Shown: in pieces, positions 53,482-64,000 of the stretch
Numbering within the stretch: position 1 is the stretch's first letter
How the letters are laid out: every line of letters starts with the position of its first letter
Source: Pseudomonas sp. 102515
Lineage (GTDB): Bacteria > Pseudomonadota > Gammaproteobacteria > Pseudomonadales > Pseudomonadaceae
Reading direction: 5' to 3'
Assembly (NCBI RefSeq): GCF_031085165.1
Contig: NZ_JAVHTY010000003.1
Coordinates: forward strand, 186,001-250,000
DNA: 64,000 bases
Notes under the pieces: model-generated
Told to the model about the DNA's origin: nothing
The model's input: the letters and a program-made list of their open reading frames with translations, nothing else
Database searches by the model: none
Position numbers and translations under genes: made by a program

Positions 53482-54147
53482 TCAACGACGACTGAAATGG
53501 GCGACGAGGCGATCGCCGACCATCTGCAGTACCTGGACCAGCACCAGCAGCAAGAGCACCGTGACCACCATGACGTCGGTCTGGAAGCGCTGGTAGCCGA
53601 AACGGATGGCCAGATCGCCCAGGCCACCACCACCGATCACCCCGGCCATGGCGGTGTAGGACACCAGGGCGATGGCGGTGACGGTGGTGGCCGCGATCAG
53701 CCCGGGCAGGGCCTCGGGCAACAGGGTGCGGGTGACGATCTGCCAGAGACTGGCGCCCATGGCCTGGGTCGCCTCGATGATGCCGCGGTCGACCTCGCGC
53801 AGGGCGGTCTCCACCAGCCGGGCGAAGAAGGGCGCGGCGCCCACCACCAGCGGCGGAATGGCGCCCTCGACACCCAGGGAGGTGCCGATCAGCCAGACCG
53901 TGATGGGGATCATCAGGATCAGCAGGATGATGAAGGGCACCGAGCGCAGCACGTTGACCACGAAGGAGAGGATGCCGTAGACCAGCGGCTGCTCCAGCAG
54001 CTGGCGGCGGCTGGTGAGAAACAGCAGCACGCCCAGCGGCAGCCCGAGGATCAGGGTGAAGAGCATGGACCAGCCGAGCATGGCCAGGGTGTCCTGGGTC
54101 GCCTGCCAGATCTCGGCCCAGTCGATGTTGCTGAAGAGTTCGTCCAT
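53482..54147 (-). CDS. metI: Methionine ABC transporter permease
   Basis: A 221-residue MetI-type permease with five to six membrane helices. The ABC-coupling EAA loop is EATQAMGASLWQIVTRTLLP (about residues 126-145). The start [20 protein letters not shown] is typical of Pseudomonas MetI. Its ATG overlaps the metN stop by one base, so the two are translationally coupled. Confidence 0.95.
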   Translation of the reverse strand: MDELFSNIDWAEIWQATQDTLAMLGWSMLFTLILGLPLGVLLFLTSRRQLLEQPLVYGILSFVVNVLRSVPFIILLILMIPITVWLIGTSLGVEGAIPPLVVGAAPFFARLVETALREVDRGIIEATQAMGASLWQIVTRTLLPEALPGLIAATTVTAIALVSYTAMAGVIGGGGLGDLAIRFGYQRFQTDVMVVTVLLLLVLVQVLQMVGDRLVAHFSRR

Positions 54148-55154
54148 CAGCGCAGGACCTCCACGGTGACGTCGGCGGCCTGGAAGCGAGCCAGGGCGGC
54201 GTCCAGGTCACCGCCCACCAGGGCGATGGTGAGCTGGCCATAGGGCTCGTCCCGGATGCGATCGATGCGACCGCCGAGAATGCTGTAGTCCACACCGGTC
54301 TCGCGGGCGACGTGGCCCAGCAGCGGTGCATAGGTGGCTTCGCCGCGGAAGGTCAGGCGCAGGATGCGCCCCTCGACGTGGGCATAGGCGTCGGCCAGGT
54401 CGGCCTCGTCCTGGTGCTCGGCCTCGAAGACAAACCGGCGGGTGGTGGGGTGCTGCGGATGCAGGAAGACATCGGCGACGGTGCCCTGCTCCACCACGGC
54501 GCCACCATCGAGTACGGCGACGCGGTCGCAGACGCGACGGATCACATCCATCTCGTGGGTGATCAGCACGATGGTCAGGCCCAGTTCGCGATTGAGCTCG
54601 GCGAGCAGTTGCAGCACCTGGGCGGTGGTCTGGGGATCGAGGGCACTGGTGGCCTCGTCACAGAGCAGGATCTTCGGCTCGGTGGCCAGGGCGCGGGCGA
54701 TGCCGACGCGCTGCTTCTGGCCGCCGGACAGTTGCGCCGGATACTTGCGCGCCTGGTCGGACAGGCCGACCCGCGCCAGCAGCTCCTCGACCCGCTGGGC
54801 GATCTGCGCCCGCGAGCGGCCGCCGGCCAGTTCCAGAGGCAGGGCCACGTTGGCCGCCACGGTCTTGGACGAGAGCAGGTTGAAGTGCTGGAAGATCATG
54901 CCGATGCGGCGGCGGAAATCGCGCAGCTCGGTCGAACCCAGGGTGGTGACCTCGGCACCATCGACCAGCAGGCGACCGCCACTGGGGGCTTCGAGGCGGT
55001 TGATCAGGCGCAAGAGGGTGCTCTTGCCGGCACCCGAATGGCCGATCAGGCCGAAGATCTCGCCGGCTTCGATCCTCAGGTCGACCGGCTGGAGCGCCGC
55101 GACCTCGCGACCGCGCGTGCGGTACGTCTTGTGGACAGCGTGGAATTCGATCAA
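54147..55154 (-). CDS. metN: Methionine ABC transporter ATP-binding protein
   Basis: A 335-residue MetN ATPase. Walker [13 protein letters not shown], the Q-loop [12 protein letters not shown], signature [15 protein letters not shown], Walker [13 protein letters not shown] and the H-loop LITHEMD are all intact. After about residue 245 comes the C-terminal regulatory (ACT-like) domain that binds methionine and inhibits transport in E. coli. I prefer the TTG start at 55154, with AAGG about 8 bases upstream, because it gives (M)[11 protein letters not shown] and the family length. The open frame extends ten codons to another TTG at 55184. Confidence 0.92.
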   Translation of the reverse strand: MIEFHAVHKTYRTRGREVAALQPVDLRIEAGEIFGLIGHSGAGKSTLLRLINRLEAPSGGRLLVDGAEVTTLGSTELRDFRRRIGMIFQHFNLLSSKTVAANVALPLELAGGRSRAQIAQRVEELLARVGLSDQARKYPAQLSGGQKQRVGIARALATEPKILLCDEATSALDPQTTAQVLQLLAELNRELGLTIVLITHEMDVIRRVCDRVAVLDGGAVVEQGTVADVFLHPQHPTTRRFVFEAEHQDEADLADAYAHVEGRILRLTFRGEATYAPLLGHVARETGVDYSILGGRIDRIRDEPYGQLTIALVGGDLDAALARFQAADVTVEVLR

Positions 55155-55439
55155 TGGAAAAACCTTGTGGGTATCGTCAGACAACAGGATGGTGATCCAG
55201 CCGTGCAGTTTAACGTGCGCGCTTATATCTGCTTAGCACTTGTTGTCGGGTATTACGCCAATAAAGGCATATGGCCAGCCCAGACCCCAGCCGGGCGCCA
55301 GGCGAACAGCCCGTCGCTTCGCATCAGCCAAGCGGAACACCGGCTCTGGACCGCGAGTCACTAGAAGACTGCCTGAATTCGCCCCACATTCCGTAGGGGA
55401 CGCAAAGAGCGCCCTCCAGGCGCCTGATGAGGACTTCCC

Positions 55440-57569
55440 ATGGCTACGCCCCCCAAGAGTGAACTCGCCGGTACCGATACCCTGGATCGCCAGAACACCT
55501 CGAAGAAACTCGAGCAGCTGGAGCAGTTCCGCTCCGATGCCACCGGCCAGGCACTGCGCACCAATCACGGCGTCAAGATCGCCGACAACCAGAATTCGCT
55601 GCGCGCCGGCACCCGCGGGCCTTCCCTGCTCGAAGACTTCATCATGCGGGAGAAGATCACCCACTTCGACCACGAGCGCATCCCGGAGCGCATCGTCCAT
55701 GCTCGTGGCACCGGCGCCTATGGCTACTTCCAGCCCTATCAGGACTGGTCCGACCTGACCAAGGCCGCGCTCTTTCGCGATCCCAACCATCAGACCCCGG
55801 TGTTCGTGCGCTTTTCCACCGTACAGGGCCCGCGTGGCTCGGGTGACACCGTCCGCGACGTACGTGGCTTCGCCATCAAGTTCTACACCGAGGAAGGCAA
55901 CTGGGACATGGTCGGCAACAACATGCCGGTCTTCTTCATCCAGGACGCCATCAAGTTTCCCGACTTCGTCCATGCGGTGAAGCCCGAGCCGCACAACGAG
56001 ATCCCCACTGGCGGCAGCGCCCACGACACCTTCTGGGATTTCGTCTCCCTGGTGCCCGAGTCGGCGCACATGGTGCTCTGGACCATGACCGACCGTGCCA
56101 TCCCGGTGAACCTGCGCAGCATGCAGGGTTTCGGCATCCACACCTTCCGCATGATCAACACGGCCGGCAAGGGCGTCTTCGTCAAGATCCACCTCAAGCC
56201 CGCCGGTGGCGTGCGCTCCCTGGTGTGGGACGAAGCCCAGAAGCTGGCCGGCAAGGACACCGATGCCCACCGTCGCGACCTCTGGGAAGCCATCGAGTCC
56301 GGTGACTATCCCGAATGGGAATTCGGCGTGCAGATCATCCCCGAGGAAGACGAGCACAAGTTCGACTGGGACATCCTCGACGCCACCAAGATCATCCCCG
56401 AGGAGCTGGTGCCCATCACGCCCCTGGGCAAGCTGGTGCTCAATCGCAATCCGGACAACTACTTCGCCGAGACCGAGCAGGTGGCCTTCTGCCCCGGTCA
56501 TGTCGTGCCCGGCATCGACTTCAGCAACGATCCGCTGCTGCAGGGCCGGCTGTTCTCCTACACCGATACCCAGATCAGCCGCCTGGGCGGGCCGAACTTC
56601 CACGAACTGCCGGTCAACCGCCCGGTGGTGCCGAACCACAATGGCCAGCGCGACGCCAAGTACCGCATGACCATCGACAAGGGTCGCGCCTCCTACGAGC
56701 CCAACTCCATCGATGGCGGCTGGCCCAAGGAAACCCCGCCGGCGCCCCAGGACGGTGGCTTCGAGAGCTACTACGAGCGCATCGACGGTCATAAGGTGCG
56801 CGAACGCAGCGAGACCTTCGGCGACCACTTCTCCCAGGCCACGCTGTTCTACAACAGCCTGTCGGAAGCCGAGCAGGCGCACGTCGCCGATGCCTACAGC
56901 TTCGAGCTGGGCAAGGTCGAGCGGATGTGGATTCGCGAGCGGCAGGTCAACGAGATCCTCGCCAACATCGATCTGGAACTGGCGCAGAAGGTGGCCAAGA
57001 AGGTCGGTGTGATCCCGCCCACCGCGCCCACCGTGCAGCCGCGCAAGATCTCCATCGACAAGTCGCCGGCGCTGAGCCAGCTCAACCTGCTGTCCGGCAA
57101 CATCAAGGGCTTCAAGGTGGCGGTGCTGGTGGGTGACGGCGTCATCGCCAGCGAAGTGGAGGCCATCAAGCAGGCACTCAAAGCCGAAGGTGCCCATGTG
57201 AAGGTGCTCGGCCCCACCGCAGGACCGGTCAAGGCCGCCGATGGCAGCGAAGTGGCCGTGGACGGTTCGGCCGAAGGCATGCCCTCGGTGGCGCTGGACG
57301 CGGTCTATGTGCCGGGCGGCGCCGAGAGCGTCAAGGCCATGCTCGACGACGGCGTGATCAAGCACTACCTGCTGGAAGCCTACAAGCACCTCAAGGCCAT
57401 CGCCCTCACCGGCGAAGCCGAACAGTTGCTCCAGGCGGTCTACCTGAGCCCCGACGAGGCGCTGCTCACCGGCGGCGATTTCAAGGCGGTGCAGCAGGAC
57501 TTCTTCGCCGCCATCGCCAAGCACCGTTGCTGGGCGCGGATGCCGAAGATCAAGTCCATCCCGGCCTAG
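55440..57569 (+). CDS. katE: Large-subunit catalase HPII
   Basis: A 709-residue clade-2 catalase that removes hydrogen peroxide in the cytoplasm. The catalytic His is in [13 protein letters not shown] (His87), the active-site Asn in [10 protein letters not shown] (about 160), and the heme-ligand Tyr in [14 protein letters not shown]. After the catalase core an extra flavodoxin/GATase-like C-terminal domain begins at about residue 560 ([19 protein letters not shown]), the mark of HPII enzymes. The gene is divergent from metN (285-base gap) and ends in a strong terminator. Related genes are RpoS-controlled; no promoter could be fixed here. Confidence 0.96.
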   Translation: MATPPKSELAGTDTLDRQNTSKKLEQLEQFRSDATGQALRTNHGVKIADNQNSLRAGTRGPSLLEDFIMREKITHFDHERIPERIVHARGTGAYGYFQPYQDWSDLTKAALFRDPNHQTPVFVRFSTVQGPRGSGDTVRDVRGFAIKFYTEEGNWDMVGNNMPVFFIQDAIKFPDFVHAVKPEPHNEIPTGGSAHDTFWDFVSLVPESAHMVLWTMTDRAIPVNLRSMQGFGIHTFRMINTAGKGVFVKIHLKPAGGVRSLVWDEAQKLAGKDTDAHRRDLWEAIESGDYPEWEFGVQIIPEEDEHKFDWDILDATKIIPEELVPITPLGKLVLNRNPDNYFAETEQVAFCPGHVVPGIDFSNDPLLQGRLFSYTDTQISRLGGPNFHELPVNRPVVPNHNGQRDAKYRMTIDKGRASYEPNSIDGGWPKETPPAPQDGGFESYYERIDGHKVRERSETFGDHFSQATLFYNSLSEAEQAHVADAYSFELGKVERMWIRERQVNEILANIDLELAQKVAKKVGVIPPTAPTVQPRKISIDKSPALSQLNLLSGNIKGFKVAVLVGDGVIASEVEAIKQALKAEGAHVKVLGPTAGPVKAADGSEVAVDGSAEGMPSVALDAVYVPGGAESVKAMLDDGVIKHYLLEAYKHLKAIALTGEAEQLLQAVYLSPDEALLTGGDFKAVQQDFFAAIAKHRCWARMPKIKSIPA

Positions 57570-57582
57570 TCACGCGGGCATG

Positions 57583-57618
57583 AAAAAAGCCGACCGTCGC
57601 GAGACGGTCGGCTTTTTT
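57583..57618. terminator. Bidirectional intrinsic terminator after katE
   Basis: GCCGACCGTC (57589-57598), loop GCGA, GACGGTCGGC (57603-57612), six T residues on the right and six A residues on the left. Confidence 0.95.
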
Positions 57619-57669
57619 CGTTAGGGGTTATCGCGGTCGTTGCCTGTCCGGCCCAAGGCCGCGATGCAT

Positions 57670-57769
57670 CCGTAGGTTGGACTGGGACGGCGCCATCGTC
57701 GAAGCCCAACAGGGCGAGCCGTCCGCGCGCTCTGCTCTTGGGCTTCGCTGCGCTCAACCCGACCTACGG
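57670..57769. repeat. 100-bp inverted-repeat element (CGTAGGTTGG type), copy 2
   Basis: CCGTAGGTTGG (57670-57680) and CCGACCTACGG (57759-57769) are complementary but for one base. Inside, GAAGCCCAA (from 57701) faces TTGGGCTTC (57739-57747). It lies between the stops of the convergent genes katE and ridA, just as copy 1 (36293-36390) lies between gpmA and yihY. Confidence 0.82.
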
Positions 57770-57783
57770 ATCCTGCGCCGGGA

Positions 57784-58164
57784 TCAACCCAACACCAGCA
57801 CCCCGTCCATCTCCACCTGGGAGCCCTTGGGCAGCGCGGCAACGCCGATGGCGGCACGAGCCGGATACGGCTGCTGGAAGTAGCGACCCATGATTTCGTT
57901 GACGGTGGCGAAATGCGAAAGGTCGATCAGGAAGATGTTCAACTTGACGATGTCGGCCAGGGAACCACCGGCGGCTTCGGCGACGGACTTGAGGTTCTCG
58001 AACACCTGGACCACCTGGGCTTCGAAGCCGTCCACCAGCTCCATGCTGGTCGGGTTGAGCGGGATCTGCCCGGAGAGATAGACGGTGTCACCAACCTTGA
58101 TCGCCTGGGAATAGGTGCCAATGGCGGCGGGCGCCTTGTCGGTGTGGATCACTTGCTTGCTCAT
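57784..58164 (-). CDS. ridA: RidA, reactive enamine/imine deaminase
   Basis: A 126-residue RidA (YjgF) protein that hydrolyses reactive 2-aminoacrylate-type enamines released by PLP enzymes. Signature parts are [25 protein letters not shown] (read as [25 protein letters not shown]), [20 protein letters not shown] and [20 protein letters not shown], where the conserved Arg near residue 105 binds substrate. It follows spoT by 59 bases on the same strand, the usual Pseudomonas order. ATG at 58164. Confidence 0.96.
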   Translation of the reverse strand: MSKQVIHTDKAPAAIGTYSQAIKVGDTVYLSGQIPLNPTSMELVDGFEAQVVQVFENLKSVAEAAGGSLADIVKLNIFLIDLSHFATVNEIMGRYFQQPYPARAAIGVAALPKGSQVEMDGVLVLG

Positions 58165-58223
58165 GGGTCGCTCCTGTGCGGGAAAGGCCCGATTCTGCAA
58201 GCCCGTGGCGACCCGCTGCAACC

Positions 58224-60383
58224 TCAGCTGCGAACTCGAGTGATACCAGCGACGCCCTTGAGCGTGCGCAGCTTCTTGATCACCCGCGCCAGGTGCACGC
58301 GATCATGCACGCTGACCACCAGCTGGACCACGCTGACCCGGCCGTCGCGCTCGTTCATGCCGATCTTCTCGACGTTGGCGTCCACCGCGGTGACGTGGTT
58401 GGCCAGCATGGCGATCAGGCCGCGCTGGTGCTCCAGCTGGACACGCAACTCGACGCTGAATTCGCCGGTGACGTCCTTGGCCCAGTTGAGCACGATGCAT
58501 TTTTCGCTGTTGTGCCGGAATTCGGCGATGTTCCGACAGTTTTCCAGGTGGATCACCATGCCCTTGCCGGCCGACAGGTGGCCGATGATGGGATCGCCCG
58601 GAATCGGCGTGCAGCACTTGGCGTAGCTGATCACCAGGCCTTCGGAGCCGCGGATGGCCAGCGGCCCCTGCGGCGTGGTGCCGGGCTGCGGCTCCAGCGG
58701 CTCTTCCTGCTCGCTGCCGGACACCAGACGCCGCGCCACCACGTAGGCCATGCGATTGCCCAGGCCGATCTCTTCGAGCAGGTCCTCCAGTACCACGCCC
58801 CTGTACTCGCCCAGCACCGAGAGGATGCGCATCGGCGAGATCTTCGACAGCTGGGTGCCGAAGCCGGACAGTGCCTTGTTCAGCAGGCGCTCGCCGAGAC
58901 TGATGGACTCGGAGCGACGCTGCTGCTTGAGGGCATGGCGGATGTTGGTGCGGGCCTTGCCGGTGACCACGAAGTTGAGCCAGGCCGGATTCGGCCGGGC
59001 GCCGGGTGCGGTGACGATCTCCACCGTCTCGCCGCTGCCCAGCGGCTGCGACAGCGGCGCCAGGCGACGATTGATGCGGCAGGCGATGCAGCTGTTGCCG
59101 ACGTCGGTGTGCACCGCGTAGGCGAAGTCCACGGCCGTGGAGCCCTTGGGCAGCTCCATGATGCGGCCCTTGGGCGTGAAGACGTAGACCTCGTCGGGAA
59201 AGAGGTCGATCTTCACGTTCTCGATGAATTCCAGGGAGTTGCCCGCCCGCTGCTGCAACTCGAGGATGCCCTTCACCCACTGGCGCGCGCGCAGGTGGCT
59301 GGCGCGCGGCTCGTCGCCCCCGGCCTTGTACAGGCCATGGGCGGCGATGCCATTGTTGGCCATCTCTTCCATCTCGCGGGTACGGATCTGGATCTCGATG
59401 GGCACGCCGTGCATGCCGAACAGGGTGGTGTGCAGGGACTGGTAGCCATTCGCCTTGGGGATGGCGATGTAGTCCTTGAAGCGTCCTGGGAACGGCTTGT
59501 AGAGATTGTGTACCGCGCCGAGCACCCGGTAGCAGGTGTCGACCTTGTCGACGATGATGCGGAAGCCGTAGACGTCCATGATCTCGTTGAACGACTTACG
59601 CTTGCCGCGCATCTTCTGGTAGATGCTGTGCAGGTGCTTCTCGCGCCCGACCACTTCGCCGTCCAGGCCATCGCGGGCCAGGCAGTTGGCCAGGGATTCC
59701 TGGATCTTGCCAAGGATCTCGCGGCGATTGCCACGCGCGGTCTTGACCGCGCGCTGGATGCGTTCGGCGCGCATCGGGTGCATGGCGCGGAAACCCAGAT
59801 CCTCGAATTCCACGTAGAAATCGTGCATGCCCAGCCGGTTGGCGATGGGCGCGTAGATTTCCAGGGTCTCCTTGGCGATGCGCCGGCTCTTGTCCGGCGG
59901 CATGGCGTCCAGGGTTCGCATGTTGTGCAGCCGGTCGGCCAGCTTGACCAGGATGACGCGGATGTCCTTGGACATCGCCATGGTCATCTTCTGGAAGTTC
60001 TCCGCCTGGGCCTCGGCCTTGGTCTCGAACTTCATCTGGGTCAGCTTGCTGACCCCGTCCACCAGCTCCGCCACCGTTTCGCCGAACTGGGCGACCAGGG
60101 CTTCCTTGGCGATACCGGTATCCTCGATCACGTCGTGCAGCATGGCCGCCATCAGGCTCTGATGGTCCATGTGCATGTCGGCGAGGATGTTGGCGACGGC
60201 CAGCGGATGGGTGACATAGGGCTCGCCGCTGCGGCGGCGCTGCCCATCGTGAGCCTGCTCGGCGTAGTAGTAGGCCCGCCTGACCAGATTGACCTGGTCG
60301 GGGGTCAGGTAGTCCGCCAGACGCTCGGCCAGCAAATCGATGCCGGTCGGGCGGACGTCACCATACGCAGGCTCGGCGGCCAT
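58224..60383 (-). CDS. spoT: Bifunctional (p)ppGpp synthetase/hydrolase SpoT
   Basis: A 719-residue RelA/SpoT homologue controlling the stringent response. The HD hydrolase domain is intact ([20 protein letters not shown], then [12 protein letters not shown], residues about 58-90). The synthetase domain follows ([20 protein letters not shown], then [20 protein letters not shown], about residues 245-330). Next are the TGS domain ([20 protein letters not shown], about 390-450), a Cys-containing helical region ([17 protein letters not shown]) and a C-terminal ACT domain. It starts three bases after the rpoZ stop, so they are co-transcribed. Confidence 0.97.
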   Translation of the reverse strand: MAAEPAYGDVRPTGIDLLAERLADYLTPDQVNLVRRAYYYAEQAHDGQRRRSGEPYVTHPLAVANILADMHMDHQSLMAAMLHDVIEDTGIAKEALVAQFGETVAELVDGVSKLTQMKFETKAEAQAENFQKMTMAMSKDIRVILVKLADRLHNMRTLDAMPPDKSRRIAKETLEIYAPIANRLGMHDFYVEFEDLGFRAMHPMRAERIQRAVKTARGNRREILGKIQESLANCLARDGLDGEVVGREKHLHSIYQKMRGKRKSFNEIMDVYGFRIIVDKVDTCYRVLGAVHNLYKPFPGRFKDYIAIPKANGYQSLHTTLFGMHGVPIEIQIRTREMEEMANNGIAAHGLYKAGGDEPRASHLRARQWVKGILELQQRAGNSLEFIENVKIDLFPDEVYVFTPKGRIMELPKGSTAVDFAYAVHTDVGNSCIACRINRRLAPLSQPLGSGETVEIVTAPGARPNPAWLNFVVTGKARTNIRHALKQQRRSESISLGERLLNKALSGFGTQLSKISPMRILSVLGEYRGVVLEDLLEEIGLGNRMAYVVARRLVSGSEQEEPLEPQPGTTPQGPLAIRGSEGLVISYAKCCTPIPGDPIIGHLSAGKGMVIHLENCRNIAEFRHNSEKCIVLNWAKDVTGEFSVELRVQLEHQRGLIAMLANHVTAVDANVEKIGMNERDGRVSVVQLVVSVHDRVHLARVIKKLRTLKGVAGITRVRS

Positions 60384-60386
60384 GGC

Positions 60387-60659
60387 TTAGAGGGCCTCGC
60401 CGTCCGCTTCTTCGTTCACTTCGAAGGCGGCGAACAGCGGCTCTTCTTCGACGATGTCGTCCAGGCGGATGACTTCCTCGTCGACCAGCCCTTCGGCGAT
60501 CTCGCGCAGGGCGACGACGGTGGGCTTGTCGTTGTCCCACGGTACCTTGGGCTCCTTGCCGCCGGTGGCCAGCTGGCGCGAGCGCTTGGTGGCGAGCATG
60601 ACCAGCTCGAATCGGTTGTCTACGTTATCCAGGCAGTCTTCGACAGTAACGCGGGCCAT
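60387..60659 (-). CDS. rpoZ: RNA polymerase omega subunit
   Basis: A 90-residue omega subunit that helps assemble RNA polymerase around beta-prime and forms part of a ppGpp site. [20 protein letters not shown] and [20 protein letters not shown] are family signatures; the C-terminus is acidic. The ATG at 60659 matches the family start. gmk normally precedes it; here glcB does, on the same strand with a 159-base gap that contains a promoter-like pair. Confidence 0.97.
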   Translation of the reverse strand: MARVTVEDCLDNVDNRFELVMLATKRSRQLATGGKEPKVPWDNDKPTVVALREIAEGLVDEEVIRLDDIVEEEPLFAAFEVNEEADGEAL

Positions 60660-60704
60660 GGTCTTCCTCGTGGCGATGATGATCCCGGGAACGGGGGACC
60701 CGAT

Positions 60705-60733
60705 AGTATAAAAATTCGCCAGTGGCAAGGGAA
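60705..60733 (-). promoter_or_regulatory. Candidate promoter of rpoZ-spoT
   Basis: On the minus strand TTCCCT (60733-60728) and TATACT (60710-60705) are 17 bases apart, 46 bases before the rpoZ ATG. The -10 is strong, the -35 weak. An own promoter would be needed here because gmk is not upstream. Confidence 0.45.
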
Positions 60734-60818
60734 GAGGCGGTGGTCGGAGGACCACCGGCACCGCTCCGTGCAGAGGCGGCTCCCGCCCGCGCCGGACGGG
60801 AGCCTTGGCCGGGTCGGG

Positions 60819-62993
60819 TCAGGCGCCGGCTTTCTTCTTCAGGCGCCAGGCGTGCAGCAGCGGCTCGGTGTAGCCGCTGGGCTGCTCGCGGCCCTTGAAG
60901 ATGAGGTCGCGGGCGGCGCGGTAGGCGTAGGAGCTGTCGAAGTGGCCGGCCATGGGTTCGTAGAGGGCATCGCCGGCGTTCTGGCCGTCGACCACCTTGG
61001 CCATGCGCTGCAGCGTCTCGTCCACCTGTTCGGCCGTGACCACGCCGTGGTGCAGCCAGTTGGCGATGTGCTGGCTGGAGATGCGCAGGGTGGCGCGGTC
61101 TTCCATCAGGCCGACGTCATGGATGTCGGGCACCTTGGAGCAGCCGACGCCCTGGTCGACCCAGCGCACCACGTAGCCGAGGATGCCCTGGCAGTTGTTG
61201 TCCAGTTCCTGCTGGATGGCTTCGGCGGACCAGTCCGGCGCTGCGGCCACCGGCACGCTGAGCAGGCCGGCGAGCAATTCGCCGCGGGCGGCGTCGACGT
61301 CGCTGCGTTCCAATTCCTGCTGCACCTGCTGGACGTTGACCTGGTGGTAATGCAGGGCGTGCAGCACGGCGGCGGTGGGCGACGGTACCCAGGCGGTGTT
61401 GGCGCCGGCCTTGGGATGGCCGATCTTCTGCTCCAGCATGGCCGCCATCAGGTCGGGCATGGCCCACATGCCCTTGCCGATCTGCGCCTTGCCGCGCAGG
61501 CCGCAGGCCAGGCCGACCAGCACGTTGTTGCGCTCGTAGGCGGTGATCCACCTGGAGGTCTTCATGTCGCCCTTGCGCAGCATGGGCCCGGCCAGCATGG
61601 CGGTGTGCATCTCGTCACCGGTGCGGTCGAGGAAGCCGGTGTTGATGAAGGCCACCCGCGCGGCGGCGGCGGCGATGCAGGCCTTGAGGTTGACGCTGGT
61701 GCGGCGCTCCTCGTCCATGATGCCCAGTTTGACGGTGTTGGCCGGCAGCCCCAGCAGGGCCTCGACGCGGTCGAACAGCTGGACGGCGAAGGCCACCTCG
61801 GCCGGACCGTGCATCTTGGGTTTGACGATATAGACCGAGCCGCTGCGGGAATTACCCTGGCGCTTGAGGTCGTGCATCGCGATGGTCACGGTGACCACGG
61901 CATCGAGGATGCCCTCGGGGATCTCGCGACCATCGTCCAGCAGCACCGCCGGATTGGTCATCAGGTGGCCGACGTTGCGGATGAACAGCAGCGAGCGCCC
62001 GTGCAGGCTCAGCGGCTGGCCGTCGGCGCCCTGGTACTCGCGATCGGGGTTGAGGCGACGGGTAAAGGTCTCGCCCCCCTTGCTGACCTCCTCGGCCAGA
62101 TCGCCCTTCATCAGGCCCAGCCAGTTGCGATAGGCCAAGACCTTGTCGGCGGCGTCCACCGCGGCGATGGAATCTTCTAGGTCCATGATGGTGCTGACCG
62201 CGGCTTCCATGAGCAGGTCCTTGACCCCGGCGGCGTCGGTCTTGCCGATGGCGCTGTCGCGGTCGATCTGGATCTCCAGGTGCAGGCCGTTGTGGCGCAG
62301 CAGGACCGCGGACGGCACGGCGGCGTCGCCCTGGTAGCCGACGAAGGCGGCCGGATCGGCCAGTTCGCTGGTGCCGCTCCTGAGATCCACCACCAGCCGA
62401 CCGTCCTGGATGCGGTAGGCGGTGGCGTCCCGGTGCGAACCACTGGCCAGGGGCGCCACGCCATCCAGCATCTGGCGGGCGAAGGCCACCACCTTGGCGC
62501 CACGGGTGGCGTTGTAGCCCTTGCCGCGCTCGGCGCCGTCGGTCTCGGGCAGGGCGTCGGTGCCATAGAGGGCGTCGTACAGCGAACCCCAGCGCGCGTT
62601 GGCGGCGTTCAGGGCGTAGCGGGCGTTGAGCACCGGCACCACCAGCTGCGGACCGGCCTGCTCGGCGATCTCGCGGTCGACGCCGGAGGTCGAGGCCTGC
62701 ACCTGGCCGGGGACCGGTTGCAGATAGCCGATGCCTTCGAGGAAGGCCTGGTAGGCGGGCAGGTCGGTGACCGGGCCGGGATGGGCGCTGTGCCAGTTGT
62801 CCAGCTCCACCTGCAGGCGATCACGCTCGGCCAGCAGTTCGCGATTGCGCGGCGCCAGCTCGTGCACCAGGGTGTCCACGCCCGACCAGAAGGCGGCGGT
62901 GTCGAGCCCGGTGCCGGGCAGCACTTCCTCGTCGATGAAACGCTGCAGTTCGGTGGCCACCTGCAGGCGGCCCAGGGTAGTGCGGTCGGTCAT
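60819..62993 (-). CDS. glcB: Malate synthase G
   Basis: A 724-residue malate synthase G condensing glyoxylate with acetyl-CoA to malate. The TIM-barrel core holds [20 protein letters not shown] (Glu/Asp at the metal site), [17 protein letters not shown], the [20 protein letters not shown] region and [20 protein letters not shown]. The catalytic-base Asp is in [20 protein letters not shown] or close by. The length is that of isoform G. It follows glcG by 37 bases and, with glcF, belongs to the glycolate pathway. Confidence 0.97.
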   Translation of the reverse strand: MTDRTTLGRLQVATELQRFIDEEVLPGTGLDTAAFWSGVDTLVHELAPRNRELLAERDRLQVELDNWHSAHPGPVTDLPAYQAFLEGIGYLQPVPGQVQASTSGVDREIAEQAGPQLVVPVLNARYALNAANARWGSLYDALYGTDALPETDGAERGKGYNATRGAKVVAFARQMLDGVAPLASGSHRDATAYRIQDGRLVVDLRSGTSELADPAAFVGYQGDAAVPSAVLLRHNGLHLEIQIDRDSAIGKTDAAGVKDLLMEAAVSTIMDLEDSIAAVDAADKVLAYRNWLGLMKGDLAEEVSKGGETFTRRLNPDREYQGADGQPLSLHGRSLLFIRNVGHLMTNPAVLLDDGREIPEGILDAVVTVTIAMHDLKRQGNSRSGSVYIVKPKMHGPAEVAFAVQLFDRVEALLGLPANTVKLGIMDEERRTSVNLKACIAAAAARVAFINTGFLDRTGDEMHTAMLAGPMLRKGDMKTSRWITAYERNNVLVGLACGLRGKAQIGKGMWAMPDLMAAMLEQKIGHPKAGANTAWVPSPTAAVLHALHYHQVNVQQVQQELERSDVDAARGELLAGLLSVPVAAAPDWSAEAIQQELDNNCQGILGYVVRWVDQGVGCSKVPDIHDVGLMEDRATLRISSQHIANWLHHGVVTAEQVDETLQRMAKVVDGQNAGDALYEPMAGHFDSSYAYRAARDLIFKGREQPSGYTEPLLHAWRLKKKAGA

Positions 62994-63030
62994 GATGGCT
63001 TTCCTTGATAACGAAACTGTCGAGAGAGGG

Positions 63031-63435
63031 TTAACCCAGTGCCGCGATGGCGGCCTTGGCGACCTGCGCGTCTTCCGGGGCCTTGACGCCGGAGACGCCG
63101 ACCGCGCCCACCACCTGGCCGTCCACCAGGATGGGTACCCCGCCTTCGAGCATGCCCTGCATCAGCGGAGCGCTGAGAAAGGCGGTACGGCCGTTGTTGA
63201 TCATCTCTTCCAGCACCTTGGACTCCTTGCGTGCGAGAGCAGCGCTGCGGGCCTTTTCCGGGGCGATGTAGGCGCTGTTGGGCGCGGCGCCGTCGAGGCG
63301 CAACAGCGCCAGCGGATGGCCGCCGTCATCGGCCACGGCGATGCACACGGCCCAGCCCTGGCGTTCGGCTTCGGCGCGACCGGCGGCCAGCAGGGTGTCG
63401 ATCTCGGCAAGGGTGAGCACGGCTTTGGTGTTCAT
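63031..63435 (-). CDS. glcG: GlcG/HbpS-family protein
   Basis: A 134-residue GlcG/PduO-C-like protein. [40 protein letters not shown] and [20 protein letters not shown] are family signatures. Some homologues bind haem; the role of GlcG in glycolate use is not defined. It lies 14 bases after glcF and before glcB, so it is part of the glcDEFGB transcript. The ATG at 63435 was chosen because the upstream frame overlaps glcF. Confidence 0.93.
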   Translation of the reverse strand: MNTKAVLTLAEIDTLLAAGRAEAERQGWAVCIAVADDGGHPLALLRLDGAAPNSAYIAPEKARSAALARKESKVLEEMINNGRTAFLSAPLMQGMLEGGVPILVDGQVVGAVGVSGVKAPEDAQVAKAAIAALG

Positions 63436-63449
63436 GGGGCCTCCAGGGT

Positions 63450-64000
63450 TCAGGGTTGGGTCGGGGCGGCCAGGGCCGCGTCGAGGATTTCGATCCAGTG
63501 GCGCACCGGGGTGCGCCCGGCGCCGTCGAGATGGCTCTGGCAACCGATGTTGGCGGTGGCGATCACCTCGGGGTGACCACTCTCCAGGGCATCGAGCTTG
63601 GCGTCACGCAGCCGCCGCGACAAGTCCGGCTGGGTCAGCGAATAGGTGCCGGCCGAGCCGCAGCAGAGGTGACCGTCCGGCACCGGCGCCAGCGGAAAGC
63701 CGAGGCGCTGCAGGACGCCTTCCACGGCGCCACCCAGGCGCTGGGCGTGCTGCAGGGTGCAGGGGCAATGGAAGGCCAGCCGCGGGGTGTCCTTCAGCTG
63801 CAGCGCTTCCAGCGGGAGCTCGCGCAGCACCTCCACCAGGTCACGGGTGCGCGCCGAGACTTCCCGCGCCTTGTCGGCGTAGACCGGGTCGTCCTTCAGC
63901 AGGCTGGCGTATTCCTTGACGAAGGCGCCGCAGCCGCTGGCGGTCTGGATGATGGCTTCGGCGCCGCCCTGCAGGGCTGGCCACCAGGCGTCGATATTGC
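63450..64000 (-). CDS. glcF: Glycolate oxidase iron-sulfur subunit GlcF (N-terminal part missing)
   Basis: The last 183 residues of GlcF; the frame is open to the window edge, so the N-terminal 2x[4Fe-4S] ferredoxin part lies outside. GlcF with GlcD and GlcE oxidises glycolate to glyoxylate at the membrane. Two CCG-type Cys-rich motifs of the C-terminal domain are seen: TASGCGAFVKEYASLL and HLCCGSAGTYSLTQPDLSRR, plus ATANIGCQSHLDG near the end. It is followed by glcG and glcB. Confidence 0.95.
   Translation of the reverse strand, partial: NIDAWWPALQGGAEAIIQTASGCGAFVKEYASLLKDDPVYADKAREVSARTRDLVEVLRELPLEALQLKDTPRLAFHCPCTLQHAQRLGGAVEGVLQRLGFPLAPVPDGHLCCGSAGTYSLTQPDLSRRLRDAKLDALESGHPEVIATANIGCQSHLDGAGRTPVRHWIEILDAALAAPTQP

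Noticed and set aside
58176-62180. A 1334-codon plus-strand open frame across ridA, spoT, rpoZ and glcB
   Set aside because: Its translation is repetitive Gly/His/Gln/Val sequence and it lies opposite four well-recognised genes. It exists only because stop codons are rare in the antisense of this GC-rich DNA.

Overview
The window is a stretch of high-GC gammaproteobacterial chromosome that reads as Pseudomonas. Pointers are the pel polysaccharide cluster, the rph/yicC/gmk and ridA/spoT/rpoZ housekeeping blocks, a triABC-type efflux operon with two adaptor proteins, the HU-rubredoxin pair, the glcF-glcG-glcB glycolate genes and a carbonic anhydrase/SulP pair. The species is inference only; a member of the P. 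oryzihabitans/psychrotolerans group would fit. I see no rRNA, tRNA, CRISPR array, prophage or complete insertion sequence. Apart from repeats and one antitoxin-like fragment, this looks like core plus ordinary accessory chromosome.

Layout. 1-5189: end of the pel operon (pelD partial, pelE, pelF, pelG) and one unknown gene. 5294-9756: aldehyde dehydrogenase kauB, gmk and yicC facing rph, a 158-bp palindromic repeat, and a DUF4870 membrane protein. 10040-15558: a lone O-antigen-polymerase-like protein, then a galactarate/glucarate module (garD, MFS transporter, LacI regulator) with two matching operators. 15559-20194: composite repeat, threonine aldolase and aminopeptidase P, a small exported protein, a LysR regulator. 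20416-28246: triCBA efflux operon, two small genes, a GabP-like permease. 28810-34698: three-subunit membrane gluconate-type dehydrogenase, LysR regulator, aldo/keto reductase. 35060-41649: small protein, gpmA, YihY, a three-gene glycosyltransferase cassette, glutathione transferase, CsbD. 41896-46196: glyoxalase I and two convergent chemoreceptors. 46857-51749: carbonic anhydrase, SulP transporter, HU, rubredoxin (a 55-residue gene), MFS transporter, and an antitoxin fragment. 51802-58164: methionine ABC transporter with two tandem binding proteins, catalase katE, ridA. 58224-64000: spoT, rpoZ, glcB, glcG and the end of glcF.

How the genes work together. Pel proteins make and export a cationic biofilm polysaccharide under c-di-GMP control. 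The gar and gluconate-dehydrogenase modules handle sugar acids: import and dehydration of galactarate/glucarate, and periplasmic oxidation feeding the respiratory chain. GlcF/GlcG/GlcB belong to glycolate-to-malate metabolism. Carbonic anhydrase plus SulP suggests bicarbonate supply. KatE, glyoxalase I, GST, CsbD and the efflux pump are stress and detoxification functions.

The most notable structural points are these. gmk and rpoZ, normally adjacent, lie about 53 kb apart. Several intergenic inverted-repeat elements sit between convergent or co-directional genes. Well-formed operator-like dyads precede gar, gabP, the dehydrogenase operon and sulP. The two metQ paralogues share a near-identical tract. 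No clearly new system was found; the soluble three-glycosyltransferase cassette is the best candidate for an uncharacterised pathway.
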